This document shows, piece after piece, positions 32,577 through 41,288 of a stretch of 64,000 bases of DNA. Origin of the DNA: DATAGF01 sp963835685 (GTDB lineage Bacteria > Actinomycetota > Thermoleophilia > Miltoncostaeales > Miltoncostaeaceae); contig CAWIGI010000002.1 of the NCBI GenBank assembly GCA_963835685.1, positions 1 to 64,000 on the forward strand, given 5' to 3'. The notes under the pieces are model-generated. The model made no database searches. It was not told the origin of the DNA and saw only the letters and a program-made list of their open reading frames with translations. Position 1 is the first letter of the stretch. Each line of letters starts with the position of its first letter. The translations under genes were made by a program, and so were the position numbers.

Positions 32577-32748
32577 CACTCGGCGCGGTGAGGGTTCCAG
32601 GATCGATGGTGAGGCCCGCCGTTCGGCGCGGCGCCCCCGTCAGAGGGCCCGCGCCTGGCGCTTCCACCCCCTCGACCGGCGGCGCGCCCACGGCGGAAGT
32701 CCGCTATTTGCGGGAGAAACGGGCCGAGCCGCTAGGCTCCCGGCGCCG

Positions 32749-33174
32749 ATGGCGCCCCACGTGCACACCCAGGCGTTCCGCGTGGTCATGGCGGAGGTCA
32801 ACGCGAGCCAGATCCACTTCACCGCCATCTACCGGTGGATGGATCGCGGCATGTCGGAGTGGCTCGCCGAGATCGGGCGGCCGTTCACGCGCATCCTCGC
32901 CGAGGGCCCCGGCATCCCGATCGTGGACAGCCGCTGCGCCTTCCTCGGGCGGATCCTGCTCGACGACGAGATCGTCCTGACCACGACGGTCGGAGGCCTC
33001 GGCAGGACCTCCTTCCGCAGCCGGCACGAGTTCAGGCGCGGGTCCGAGGTGGTCGCGCGCGGCGAGCTCGTCCACGTGTGCGTGAACCGCGCCACCCGCG
33101 AGCCGGTGCCCGTGCCGGACTGGCTTCGCGAGCGGGCCCAGGTCGACGACGGCGTGCCGGCCGACGGCACCTGA
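32749..33174 (+). CDS. Hotdog-fold acyl-CoA thioesterase (4HBT/YbgC-like)
   Basis: An intact 141-residue protein. VNASQIHFTAIYRWMDRGMS matches the hotdog helix region of 4-hydroxybenzoyl-CoA thioesterases, followed by strands ILLDDEIVLTTTVGG and SFRSRHEFRRGSEVVARGEL. In typical members the first motif carries Asp at the position where Asn18 occurs here, so activity or substrate may differ. Cytoplasmic hydrolysis of an acyl-CoA is the family role. ATG 32749 lies 194 bp from the divergent sigma gene. No partner gene is evident. Confidence 0.7.
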   Translation: MAPHVHTQAFRVVMAEVNASQIHFTAIYRWMDRGMSEWLAEIGRPFTRILAEGPGIPIVDSRCAFLGRILLDDEIVLTTTVGGLGRTSFRSRHEFRRGSEVVARGELVHVCVNRATREPVPVPDWLRERAQVDDGVPADGT

Positions 33175-33260
33175 ACGGCGCGCTTGCGTCACAGGTGCGT
33201 CTGGAGCCGTGACGCGCCGGGCCCGCATCCTCTTCGCGACCGGTCGATCGAGGAGGGGGC

Positions 33261-33749
33261 ATGGAGCCGCGCGAGCCAGGGAGGTACGCATGGATCGTGC
33301 CCGGCCGCCTCGCGGTGGCCGAGCGGCCGGGGCGCGGCGGGCGCAGCCACCGCCGCGAGCTGCGGATCGCCGAGCAGGCCTGGTGGCGCGGGCAGGGCGT
33401 CACCGCCGTCGTCTCGTGCATGCGGAGCCGCCACGGCCTGGCCGAGTACGCCGAGGACGGGCTCGTGGTGCGCTGGCACCCGCTGCGCGATCCCGAGCAG
33501 GCCCGCAAGGAGCTGCCGGCCGCCGTGGAGGCGGCGCGGGAGCTCCTCGACGCCGGCGAGGGGGCGGTGCTCGTGCACTGCGACCGGGCCAACGAGTGGC
33601 TGGCGGCCGTCAACGCCGCCCTGCGGCTCGGCCTGGGCCTCGCGCGCACGCCCCGGACCGCGCTGCGCGCGGCGGAGGCGGACGGGCTGCCTGTAGGGTC
33701 CCTGGCGGCGTCGATCGTGGGCCGCCGCCGCGCCCCTGCGGCGGCGTGA
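33261..33749 (+). CDS. Dual-specificity/tyrosine phosphatase-like protein lacking the catalytic arginine
   Basis: An intact 162-residue protein with the architecture of atypical dual-specificity phosphatases: early strand YAWIVPGRLAVAERP, VTAVVSCMRSRHGLAEY, then the P-loop region AVLVHCDRANEWLAAVNAAL. The Cys (C107) is present, but the P-loop arginine expected at Cys+6 is Trp113 and the glycine of HCxxGxxR is missing. It is therefore probably inactive or altered, perhaps a phospho-binding pseudo-phosphatase. SD-like GAGGAGGGGGC precedes ATG 33261. The family call is moderately sure. Confidence 0.55.
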   Translation: MEPREPGRYAWIVPGRLAVAERPGRGGRSHRRELRIAEQAWWRGQGVTAVVSCMRSRHGLAEYAEDGLVVRWHPLRDPEQARKELPAAVEAARELLDAGEGAVLVHCDRANEWLAAVNAALRLGLGLARTPRTALRAAEADGLPVGSLAASIVGRRRAPAAA

Positions 33750-33956
33750 CGGGGGTGGTCGGGGCCGTGTGGACCGCATCGCGAGCGCCCGCTCCGGCGC
33801 CTCCGGCCGGCTCGGCGCGCCCGCGCTCCCCGAAAGCGCCTGACCCTGCCAGAGCCAGTCCCAGCCACGTCGCCCGCCACGGGCCGCCGACCGCGGCTGC
33901 GAGGCCGCCGGGCGCGGCGGGGCCGCGCGCGCGGGGATCGCCCGCCGCTGGTCCTC

Positions 33957-35003
33957 GTGGACGGCCGGATGGCCCGTCGGAGGCGCACGGGCATCGCGAC
34001 CTACGTGCTCGAGCTGAAGAGCGCCATGGAGCGCAAGCCGGCGTCCGACCTGCGGATCGAGTGGGTCTTCGGGCCGCCCGGGCTGCCGCGCCGCGGGCGC
34101 CTGACCTCGTTGGGGAACCTGTTCCTCGACGTCCTCTGGCTCCACCTCCTGCTCCCGCTGACCGCCTGGCGGCGCAAGGCGGACGTCCTGCACGCCCCGG
34201 CCGCCTGGGGGCCGTGGTGGTGCCCGTGCCCGACGGTCGTGACGATGCACGACCTCGCCTGGGAACGCGTCCCCGAGGCCTTCCCCGAGGACTTCCGCCG
34301 CTACGCGCGCCGCTCCGCCCGCCGCTCGGTGGGGCGGGCCGCCCGGGTGATCGCGGTGTCGGAGTCGACCTCGCGCGACCTGCGAGAGCTCTACGGGGTC
34401 CCGGCCGAGCGCGTGCGCGTGGTCCCGAACGGCGTCGACCCCGACACGCGGCCCCCGCGCCCGCGGGAGCCGTTCATCCTGAGCGTCGGGGTCCTGGAGG
34501 AGCGCAAGCGGATCGCCGAGCTCGCCGCCGGCCACGCCCTCTACATGGCCCGCGCGCCCGCCGACCCGCCGCCGTGCCGGCTCGTCGTCGTCGGAGGGTC
34601 GGGCGGCGACGAGGAGCGGGTGCGGGCGGCCGCGGGCCCGGGGTGCGAGATCCGGGGGTTCGTCCGCCGGGAGGTGGTGCTCGACCTCTACCGCCGCGCG
34701 ACCCTCCTGGCCTACCCGTCGGCGTACGAGGGCTTCGGGCTGCCGGTCGCCGAGGCGATGGCGGCCGGCTGCCCGGTGCTGTGCGCGCGCAACTCGGCGC
34801 TGGTCGAGGTGGGGGGCAGGGCCGCCATCTTCCTGGACGACGTGACCCCCGAGGGGATCGCGCGGGCCCTGGCCGAGGCGCTGGCGGACCGCGAGGCGCT
34901 GGCCCGCCGCGGGGAGGAGGGCCGCGCCGAGGCCGCCCGCTACTCCTGGCCCGCGGCGGCGACGGCGACGCGCGACGTCTACCGGCAGGCGCTCCGCCCG
35001 TGA
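33957..35003 (+). CDS. GT4-family glycosyltransferase
   Basis: An intact 348-residue enzyme. The N-terminal domain has RRRRTGIATYVLEL, DVLHAPAAWGP, TVVTMHDLAWERVPEAFPED and ARVIAVSESTSRDL; the C-terminal domain has RVVPNGVDPD, FILSVGVLEERKRI, CRLVVVGGSGGDEE and AYPSAYEGFGLPVAEAMAAG with both conserved glutamates (EGFGLPVAE). This matches mannosyl- or rhamnosyltransferases of polysaccharide synthesis. GTG 33957 is the likely start, although the coding signal may begin slightly upstream; the 207 bp before it show no other gene. Its stop overlaps the next GTG as GTGA. Confidence 0.85.
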   Translation: MDGRMARRRRTGIATYVLELKSAMERKPASDLRIEWVFGPPGLPRRGRLTSLGNLFLDVLWLHLLLPLTAWRRKADVLHAPAAWGPWWCPCPTVVTMHDLAWERVPEAFPEDFRRYARRSARRSVGRAARVIAVSESTSRDLRELYGVPAERVRVVPNGVDPDTRPPRPREPFILSVGVLEERKRIAELAAGHALYMARAPADPPPCRLVVVGGSGGDEERVRAAAGPGCEIRGFVRREVVLDLYRRATLLAYPSAYEGFGLPVAEAMAAGCPVLCARNSALVEVGGRAAIFLDDVTPEGIARALAEALADREALARRGEEGRAEAARYSWPAAATATRDVYRQALRP

Positions 35004-35828
35004 CCCAGGCGCCGCGGCCTCCTCAGTGGCGGCCGCTCGTCGCGCACAGCTACCGCCTCGGGGCCGGGTGGGCCGCGCGCGGGCTGCGCGGCGGCGGCTG
35101 GCCCGAGCCGCGCGCCGGCCTCTACCGGCTGCTCGTGCCGCTGGAGCCGTGGCGCTTCTACGAGCTCGCGCGGGTGGCCGCGGAGCCGTTCGGCGGCGAC
35201 TGCCTCGACGTCGCGAGCCCGAAGCTCCTCGCGAGCCTGCTCCAGCAGGCAGGGGCGCGGGCGCTGGGTGGCGGTCAACCTGCTGCCGGACGAGATCGCG
35301 CGCTGGCGGGCGCTCGACCCGGCGCTCGACCTGCGCGTGGAGGACGCGCGGGCCCTGTCGTTCGCGGACCGCTCCTTCGACGCCGTCGCGTGCGTCTCGG
35401 TGATCGAGCACGTGGAGGGCGACGGCGACGCCGCGGCGATGGCCGAGATCTGGCGGGTGCTCCGCCCGGGCGGCGTGCTGCACCTGACGACGAACGTCGC
35501 GGCCCGCGCCCACGACGTGCTCGCCGACCGCCCCGTCTACGGCGCGGCCCCGGCGGCCGGCGGGCGCCATTTCTTCGAGCGGCGCTACTCGGCGCGGACC
35601 CTGGGGGAGCGGCTGCTCGCCCAGCCCTGGGAGGTGGCGGCCGAGGAGTACGTCGTGGAGCGGCGGCCGCTGCACCGCGGCTTCTTCGCGGCGCGGCCGG
35701 CGTCGTTCCTCGGGGGAGGGTTGCTCCCGCTCGTCGCCCCGGGCAACTTCGCGCGCGTGGGCGGGCCGGACCAGGTCCCGCCCGGCCAGCACGGCGTGGC
35801 CTACCTGCGCCTGCGAAAGCCCGCCTGA
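35000..35828 (+). CDS. Class I SAM-dependent methyltransferase, one frameshift
   Basis: The N-terminus has LYRLLVPLEPWRFYELARVA and GDCLDVASPKLLASLL (motif I replaced by a DVASPK form), followed after a +1 frame change near 35268 by VNLLPDEIARW, DARALSFADRSFDAVACVSVIEHVEGDGD and VLRPGGVLHLTTNV. This is a glycan-cluster methyltransferase of the Methyltransf_11 type. One extra G in the run GCTGGGTGG explains the break. It overlaps the preceding GT4 gene by 4 bp. Likely methylates the product of the adjacent glycosyltransferases. Confidence 0.78.
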
Positions 35829-35970
35829 CAGCCGTCGAGGCGTCCCCGGGCGCCGATCGGCCGCCCAGGAGGGCCGCGTCCCGGGCCGAAGATCCTCCGC
35901 ATGCACCCCATCGGCAGTACGATCGCGTCGTGAGCGGAGCGCGAGGCCACGGAACGGCCGGGGAGGGAGG

Positions 35971-37494
35971 GTGACCACCCGGCCAAGCACCCGCCCGCCG
36001 GCCGGCCCGGCCCGGCCAGCGGGGCGCGCCGAGCGGGGCTCGGTACGGCGCGACGCCCGGTTCCTGCCCCTGCTCGCCGGCCCGGCGGGGACGGCGGCCG
36101 TGCGGCGGCTGCTGTCGGTCGCCGTCCTCGTGGCGATGGACGTGACCGCCGTCTTCGCCGGCATCTACGCGGCCCTGGCGTTCAAGCTGTGGGTGCGCGG
36201 CGACCCGGTCAACGCGGGGGCGATCTGGGCGGTGGAGCAGAAGGCGCTCCCGGTGGCGGCCACCACGCTGGTCCTGGTCTTCGCCAAGAACCGCCTCTAC
36301 GGGCCCCGCGAGCAGCGCGGCGGCGCGGCGCGGATCCTCTCCTCGGTGACCCTCGCGACGGTGATCGTGCTGGCGGTCGTGCTCATCGCCGGATGGCGCT
36401 TCGACACCTACTACATCTTCTACGCGTCCTGGATCCTGGTCGGCGCGGCGGTGCTGGCGCTGCGCGCCAGCTACGACAGCGTCACGGCGCTCGTGCTCGA
36501 CGCCCTCCACTTCGAGCGGCGGGCGCTCCTGGTGGGCGCCCCGGCGCTCGTGTCGACGATCGCCGAGAGCCTCGAGCGCTCCGACGCCCGCCAGGGCGTG
36601 CCGTACCGGGTGGTCGGCCGCGAGCAGCTCGTGGCGGGGGTGGGGCTCGAGGACGCCGCGGGGCAGGCGGGCCGCCTGCGGGAGGCGCTGGACCCGGCGC
36701 GAGTGGACGAGGTGATCCTGACCGGCTGGTCGGGCGACGACGCCCCGGTGCTGGATCTGCTCGAGGTCTGCCGGCGCCGCGGCCTGCCCGTGCGGCTCGC
36801 GCCCACGACGGCCGAGCTGCTGTCGCACGCGGTCCAGGCGATCCCGGCCCCCGGGCTGCCGCTGTTCGAGCTGCGGCCGCCGGTGCTCGGCGGCGCGGCC
36901 TTCCTGGCCAAGCGGGCGTTCGACATCGTCGTCGGGTCGCTGATCGGCCTGGTCGCGGCGCCCGTCATCGGCGTCGCCGCGCTCGCGATCAAGCTCGAGG
37001 ACCGCGGGCCGGTGATCCACCGCAGCCGCCGGGTCGGGGTCGAGGAGTCAACCTTCACCTGCTTCAAGCTGCGGACCATGCGCGTGGGGGCCGAGGGCGA
37101 GCAGTCGCGCCTGGAGACCCGCAACGAGGCCACCGGGGCGATCTTCAAGATCCGCGACGACCCGCGCATCACGAGGGTGGGGCGGGTGCTCCGCCGCTAC
37201 TCGATCGACGAGCTCCCGCAGCTCTGGAACGTCCTGCGCGGCGAGATGTCGCTGGTCGGCCCGCGGCCGCTCCCGATCCGCGACTACGAGCGCCTCGACG
37301 ACCTGCACCGCAAGCGCTACCTGGTGCTGCCCGGCCTGACCGGCCTCTGGCAGGTCAGCGGCCGCAGCGACCTGTCGTTCGACGAGCTGGTGCGGCTCGA
37401 CTTCTACTACATCGAGACGTGGTCGATCTGGCTCGACCTGACCATCATCGCGCGGACGATCCCGGTCGTGCTCGGGCGGAAGGGCGCGTACTGA
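35971..37494 (+). CDS. Polyprenyl-phosphate sugar-1-phosphate transferase (WbaP/exopolysaccharide type)
   Basis: An intact 507-residue initiating transferase. The N-terminal half has four or five transmembrane helices and a CoA-binding-like domain (ALLVGAPALVSTIAESLE, RVDEVILTGWSGDD). The C-terminal catalytic domain (about 305-507) starts KRAFDIVVGSLIGLV and contains TFTCFKLRTMRVGAE, RVGRVLRRYSIDELPQLWNVL, GEMSLVGPRP and PGLTGLWQVSGRSDL. It moves a sugar-1-phosphate from UDP-sugar to undecaprenyl phosphate, the first step of chain assembly. GTG 35971 directly follows a purine-rich GGAGGGAGG. It starts the second glycan cluster. Confidence 0.92.
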   Translation: MTTRPSTRPPAGPARPAGRAERGSVRRDARFLPLLAGPAGTAAVRRLLSVAVLVAMDVTAVFAGIYAALAFKLWVRGDPVNAGAIWAVEQKALPVAATTLVLVFAKNRLYGPREQRGGAARILSSVTLATVIVLAVVLIAGWRFDTYYIFYASWILVGAAVLALRASYDSVTALVLDALHFERRALLVGAPALVSTIAESLERSDARQGVPYRVVGREQLVAGVGLEDAAGQAGRLREALDPARVDEVILTGWSGDDAPVLDLLEVCRRRGLPVRLAPTTAELLSHAVQAIPAPGLPLFELRPPVLGGAAFLAKRAFDIVVGSLIGLVAAPVIGVAALAIKLEDRGPVIHRSRRVGVEESTFTCFKLRTMRVGAEGEQSRLETRNEATGAIFKIRDDPRITRVGRVLRRYSIDELPQLWNVLRGEMSLVGPRPLPIRDYERLDDLHRKRYLVLPGLTGLWQVSGRSDLSFDELVRLDFYYIETWSIWLDLTIIARTIPVVLGRKGAY

Positions 37495-37764
37495 GCGACC
37501 CCGACGAGCTGCTCCTGCGCCTGGCCCGCGACGGCGCGGACCCGCCCCTGCCGCCGCTGCGAGTCGGCGAGCCGGCGCCGTCGGCCCGGCGCGGCGCGGC
37601 GGGGGCGCTGGTGTCGGGAGCCAGGCGCGCCGTGCTGCGCCTGATCTCGCCGTCGCTCGCCGAGCTCATCGGCCAGCTCGAGCGCGACCGCCACCGCCAG
37701 CGGGCCGAGATCGAGCGCCTCAGCAAGCGCGGTCAACGCCCTGGAGCGCGAGCGGCGCGGCTGA
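37491..37764 (+). CDS. Small coiled-coil protein, one frameshift
   Basis: About 90 residues: LSDPDELLLRLARDG, a Pro-rich linker, then LRLISPSLAELIGQLERDRH and, after a +1 frame change near 37734, VNALERERRG. The C-terminal half has heptad-like hydrophobic spacing. The reading frame overlaps the WbaP stop, where only CTG at 37491 is available as a start in frame, so the true start may be masked by an indel. It precedes a GT4 gene by 4 bp and may be an accessory or adaptor for it. No family is recognised. Confidence 0.45.
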
Positions 37765-37768
37765 GCTC

Positions 37769-38942
37769 GTGCGGCTGGCGTTCGTCGTCCAGCGGTACGG
37801 GGAGGAGGTGGCGGGGGGCGCCGAGGCCCTCTGCCGGGCGACGGCCCACGCGCTGGCCGGCGCGGCGACGCGGTGGAGGTCTACACGACCACCGCGCGCG
37901 ACTACCTGCGCTGGGAGCCGCACTGGCGCGAGGGGGCCGAGCAGGACGGGCCGGTGGTCGTGCGGCGCTTCCACGCCGACGCCCCGGACCCGCGCCGGTC
38001 GGCCGACCTGGCACGGTCGCTGGCGCTCGGGGGAGGCGGACCCGAGGACGAGCGCGACTGGGCCCGCGCGCAGGGGCCGGTGGCGCCGGGGCTCCTCGCG
38101 GCCCTCGACGCGGCGGCGGGCCGCTACGAGGCCGTGGCGCTGTGGACGTACCTCTACGCCACCACCCAGCTCGCGATCGGGCCGGCGCGCGAGCGCTCGG
38201 TGCTCGTGCCGCTGGCCCACGACGAGCCCATGCTGCGCTTCGGCCTCACCCGGGCGGTCGTCCGCGCCGCGGCCGGCCTGGCCTTCATGACGCCCGAGGA
38301 GCGCCGCCTGGTGGACGACCTGCACGGCGTCGGCGACCGTCCCGAGGCGATCGTGGGGGCCGGCATCGACCCCGCTCCCCGGGGGACGGCGTCCGGGCCC
38401 GCGCCGCCCACCCGCGGCTGCCCCCGCGCTTCGCGCTCTATCTGGGGCGCGTCGACGCGGCCAAGGGCGTCGACGCCCTCGTGCGGGCGCACGAGGCCTA
38501 CCGGCGCGCCGGGGGCCCGCTCGGGCTCGTGCTCGCCGGCCGCCCCGCCGGCGGCCTGCGGCTGCCCGGGTGGGTCGTCACGACCGGCTTCGTCAACGCG
38601 CAGGCGCGCGCGGACCTGCTCGACGCCGCCGAGGTCGTCGCGCTGCCGTCGCCGCACGAGAGCCTGTCGCTGGCTGCGCTCGAGGCCTGGCGCGCGGGGC
38701 GGCCGACGCTGGCGAACGCGCGCTCCGAGGTGCTCGCCGGCCAGAGCGCGCGCTCGGGCGGCGGCCTGCTCTACGACGGCGCCCCCACCTACGCCGGCCA
38801 GCTCTCCCGGCTCGCGTCGGACCCCGAGCTGCGGGCGATGCTCGGCGGCCGGGGGCAGCGCTTCTCGGCCGGGCAGACCTGGGACGCGTGCGCGCGCCGC
38901 TGGCGCGCCCTCCTTGCGAGGGTGCGGCGCCCCCTCGCGTGA
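37769..38942 (+). CDS. GT4-family glycosyltransferase, two frameshifts
   Basis: RLAFVVQRYGEEVAGGAEAL opens the N-terminal domain; YTTTARDYLRWEPHW, VLVPLAHDEPMLRFGL and FMTPEERRLVDDLHGVG follow. The C-terminal domain has FALYLGRVDAAKGVDAL, LGLVLAGRPAG, VVALPSPHESLSLAALEAW and the conserved ESLSLAALE. It is close to the enzymes at 15594-16818 and 17878-19049, which carry the same VVxRYG and GGAE start. Breaks near 37860 and 38390 are single-base deletions by reading frame. Start GTG 37769. Confidence 0.85.
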
Positions 38943-38948
38943 GTCCGG

Positions 38949-39845
38949 TCACGCGGGGACGATGCCGGTCTCGCGCTGCCAGGCCCGCAGCGTCGACCAG
39001 GCGAGCACCAGCCCGCTGAACTCCCCGGCCGGCGCGACGCGCGCGAGCACCTCCCGCGGCGTCGGGCGGCGGCCGTCGAACCAGGCCCGCGCCGCGACCC
39101 GGACCGTCGCCGAGTCGACCGCCGGCCGGTCGAAGTGCCCCATCAGCAGCACCAGGAACCCGGCCGTCGCCGGCCCCACCCCCGCGAGCCCCTGGAGCTC
39201 GGCGTACGTGCGCTCGCCGTCGCCGGTCGCCGAGGCGGCCTCGATCTCGGCGAGGGTGCCGTCGATCGCCGACCGCGCCGCGGCCAGGATCGCGCCGCCG
39301 CGGTAGCCGACGCGGGCCTCGGCGCGCAGCCAGTCCTCGCCGGCCCGCAGGAGGGCGGCGGGCTCGGGGAAGGCGCCGCCCTCGCCGAGCGCCGCGATCC
39401 GGTTGATGGTGACGACGGCCTGGCGCCAGGTGGTGTTGGTGCCGCAGATCCCCTTGACGACGTCCTCGTAGAGCGACGGGCCGGCCAGCAGCCGGCCGCC
39501 GCCGTAGGCCGCCAGGTCGCGGGCGAGGCCCGGGTCGACCGCCTCGGCGGCCTCCGGGAAGCCGGTCAGGTCGGCGTCGAGCTGCAGCATCCGCGCCACC
39601 CGCGCGGCCGCCGCCTCCCGCGCGGCCGGCGACAGCGGCGGGGTCGCGGACACCCGCACCCCGCCGTCCGCGTCCCGCATGCGGAGGGTCACGGGGCCGT
39701 CGCCGTAGGCCTCCGTCCGGCGCAGGACCGCGCCCTCGGCGTCCCAGGCGAAGGGGGCCGTCTGGAACCAGCCGTGGCTCACGGCGACCGCCGGGAGCCG
39801 GAACGGCCCCCGGGCGGCCAGGGTCAGCTGGGAGTGCGGGCTCAG
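38949..39845 (-). CDS. HhH-GPD family DNA glycosylase (AlkA/OGG-like)
   Basis: About 298 residues. The helix-hairpin-helix LQGLAGVGPATAGFLVLLMG is followed by the catalytic Asp in DRPAVDSATV; upstream lie SLYEDVVKGICGTNTTWRQAV and VGYRGGAILAAARSAI, as in base-excision glycosylases removing alkylated or oxidised bases. The N-terminal part (FRLPAVAVSHGW, FAWDAEGAVLRR) is the usual leading domain. The frame continues to CTG 39845, which overlaps the GlnA stop; no ATG or GTG fits there, so an internal GTG near 39783 or a start-region indel are alternatives. No operon role with the glutamine synthetases is apparent. Confidence 0.75.
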   Translation of the reverse strand: MSPHSQLTLAARGPFRLPAVAVSHGWFQTAPFAWDAEGAVLRRTEAYGDGPVTLRMRDADGGVRVSATPPLSPAAREAAAARVARMLQLDADLTGFPEAAEAVDPGLARDLAAYGGGRLLAGPSLYEDVVKGICGTNTTWRQAVVTINRIAALGEGGAFPEPAALLRAGEDWLRAEARVGYRGGAILAAARSAIDGTLAEIEAASATGDGERTYAELQGLAGVGPATAGFLVLLMGHFDRPAVDSATVRVAARAWFDGRRPTPREVLARVAPAGEFSGLVLAWSTLRAWQRETGIVPA

Positions 39846-41164
39846 AGCAGCGGCAGGTACCGCTCGATCTCGTACGGGGTCACCTGGACGCGGTACTCGT
39901 CCCACTCGGCGCGCTTCAGGTCGACGAAGCGCGAGTGGATGTGCTCGCCGAAGGCCTTCAGCAGCAGCTCGCTGGCGGCGCCGAGCTCGATGGCCTCGCC
40001 CAGCGACTCGGGCAGCTGCTCGATGCCGGCGCGCTCGCGCTCCTCGTGGGTGAGGTCGTAGAGGTTCCGCTCCATCGGCGGCGGCAGCTCGTAGCCCTGC
40101 TCGATCCCCTCCAGGCCCGCGTGCAGCATCGCCGCGAAGGTCAGGTAGGGGTTGCAGGCGGGATCGGGGCAGCGGAACTCGGCCCGGGTCGCGCGCTCCT
40201 TGCCCGGGTGGTAGACGGGCACGCGCACCAGGGCGGAGCGGTTGCGCCGGCTCCAGGCCGAGTAGACCGGCGCCTCGTAGCCCAGCACGAGGCGCTTGTA
40301 GGAGTTGACCCACTGCGCGAACACGCACGAGATCTCGCGCGCGTGGCGCAGGAGGCCGGCGATGAAGCCCCTGGCCTCGGCCGACAGGTAGGACTCGTCG
40401 TCGGGGTCGAAGAAGGCGTTCTTGTCGCCCCGGAACAGGCTCTGGTGGACGTGCATGCCGCTGCCGTTCTCGCCGAAGAGCGGCTTCGGCATGAAGGTCG
40501 CGTAGCAGCCGTTCTTGTGCGCGATCTCCTTCACGATCGTGCGGTAGGTCATGACGTTGTCGGCCATCTGCAGGCCGTCGGCGAAGCGCATGTCGATCTC
40601 GTGCTGCGAGGGGCCGACCTCGTGGTGCGAGTACTCGACCTTGATGCCCATCTCCTCGAGCGCCATCACCGTGTCGCGGCGCAGGTCGCTCGCCTCGTCG
40701 AGCGTGGTGAGGTCGAAGTAGCCGCCCTTGTCGAGCACCTCGGTGGCGTCGGAGCCGCGGAAGTAGAAGTACTCGAGCTCCGGGCCGAGGTAGAAGTGGT
40801 CGTAGCCCATCCCCTTGGCGCGCTCGAGCGCCCGCCGCATCACGTAGCGCGGGTCGCCCTCGTAGGGCTCGCCGCCCGGCACGTTCACGTCGCAGAACAT
40901 GCGCGCCACCGCGCGCTCCTGGGGGCGGTAGGGGAGGATCGCGAAGGTGTCGGGGTCGGGCATCGCGATCATGTCCGACTCCTCGATGGCGTTGAAGCCG
41001 GTGATCGAGGACCCGTCGAAGCCCATCCCGCCCTCCATGGCGTCGTCCAGCTCCTCCTTGGTGATGGCGAAGCTCTTGAGCTGCCCGAGGATGTCCGTGA
41101 ACCAGAGCCGGATGAACTTCACGTCCCGCTCCTCGACGGCCGCCGTGACCTCGTCTCGCGTCAT
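39842..41164 (-). CDS. glnA: Glutamine synthetase, type I
   Basis: An intact 440-residue GSI, the length of the alpha subtype. Motifs: GMGFDGSSITGF (47-58), ELEYFYF, HHEVGPSQHEIDM (180-192), NGSGMHVHQSL (233-243), YKRLVLGYEAPVYSAWS, EFRCPDPACNPYL (329-341) and NLYDLTHEE (367-375). It makes glutamine from glutamate, ammonia and ATP. A Tyr occurs in the NLYDL segment where adenylylated enzymes carry their site, but no GlnE is in the window and the short length argues against adenylylation control. ATG 41164 is preceded by a purine-rich AGGGAGGCAGG. It lies downstream of GSIII on the same strand. Confidence 0.95.
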   Translation of the reverse strand: MTRDEVTAAVEERDVKFIRLWFTDILGQLKSFAITKEELDDAMEGGMGFDGSSITGFNAIEESDMIAMPDPDTFAILPYRPQERAVARMFCDVNVPGGEPYEGDPRYVMRRALERAKGMGYDHFYLGPELEYFYFRGSDATEVLDKGGYFDLTTLDEASDLRRDTVMALEEMGIKVEYSHHEVGPSQHEIDMRFADGLQMADNVMTYRTIVKEIAHKNGCYATFMPKPLFGENGSGMHVHQSLFRGDKNAFFDPDDESYLSAEARGFIAGLLRHAREISCVFAQWVNSYKRLVLGYEAPVYSAWSRRNRSALVRVPVYHPGKERATRAEFRCPDPACNPYLTFAAMLHAGLEGIEQGYELPPPMERNLYDLTHEERERAGIEQLPESLGEAIELGAASELLLKAFGEHIHSRFVDLKRAEWDEYRVQVTPYEIERYLPLL

Positions 41165-41288
41165 CCTGCCTCCCTCTGCGCGTTCGCCTTCCTGACGTGC
41201 CGGCGGCAGCCTCCCAGAGCGCGGACGGGCCCGTCCACCCCGGGCACGAGGGTGGCGGGCCCGCCTGCGCCCAGCGCGGGCGAGCCGG

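Noticed and set aside
33750..33956. A gene in the gap before the GT4 at 33957
   Set aside because: No reading frame with a start, ribosome-binding site or recognisable motif; nothing else was seen.
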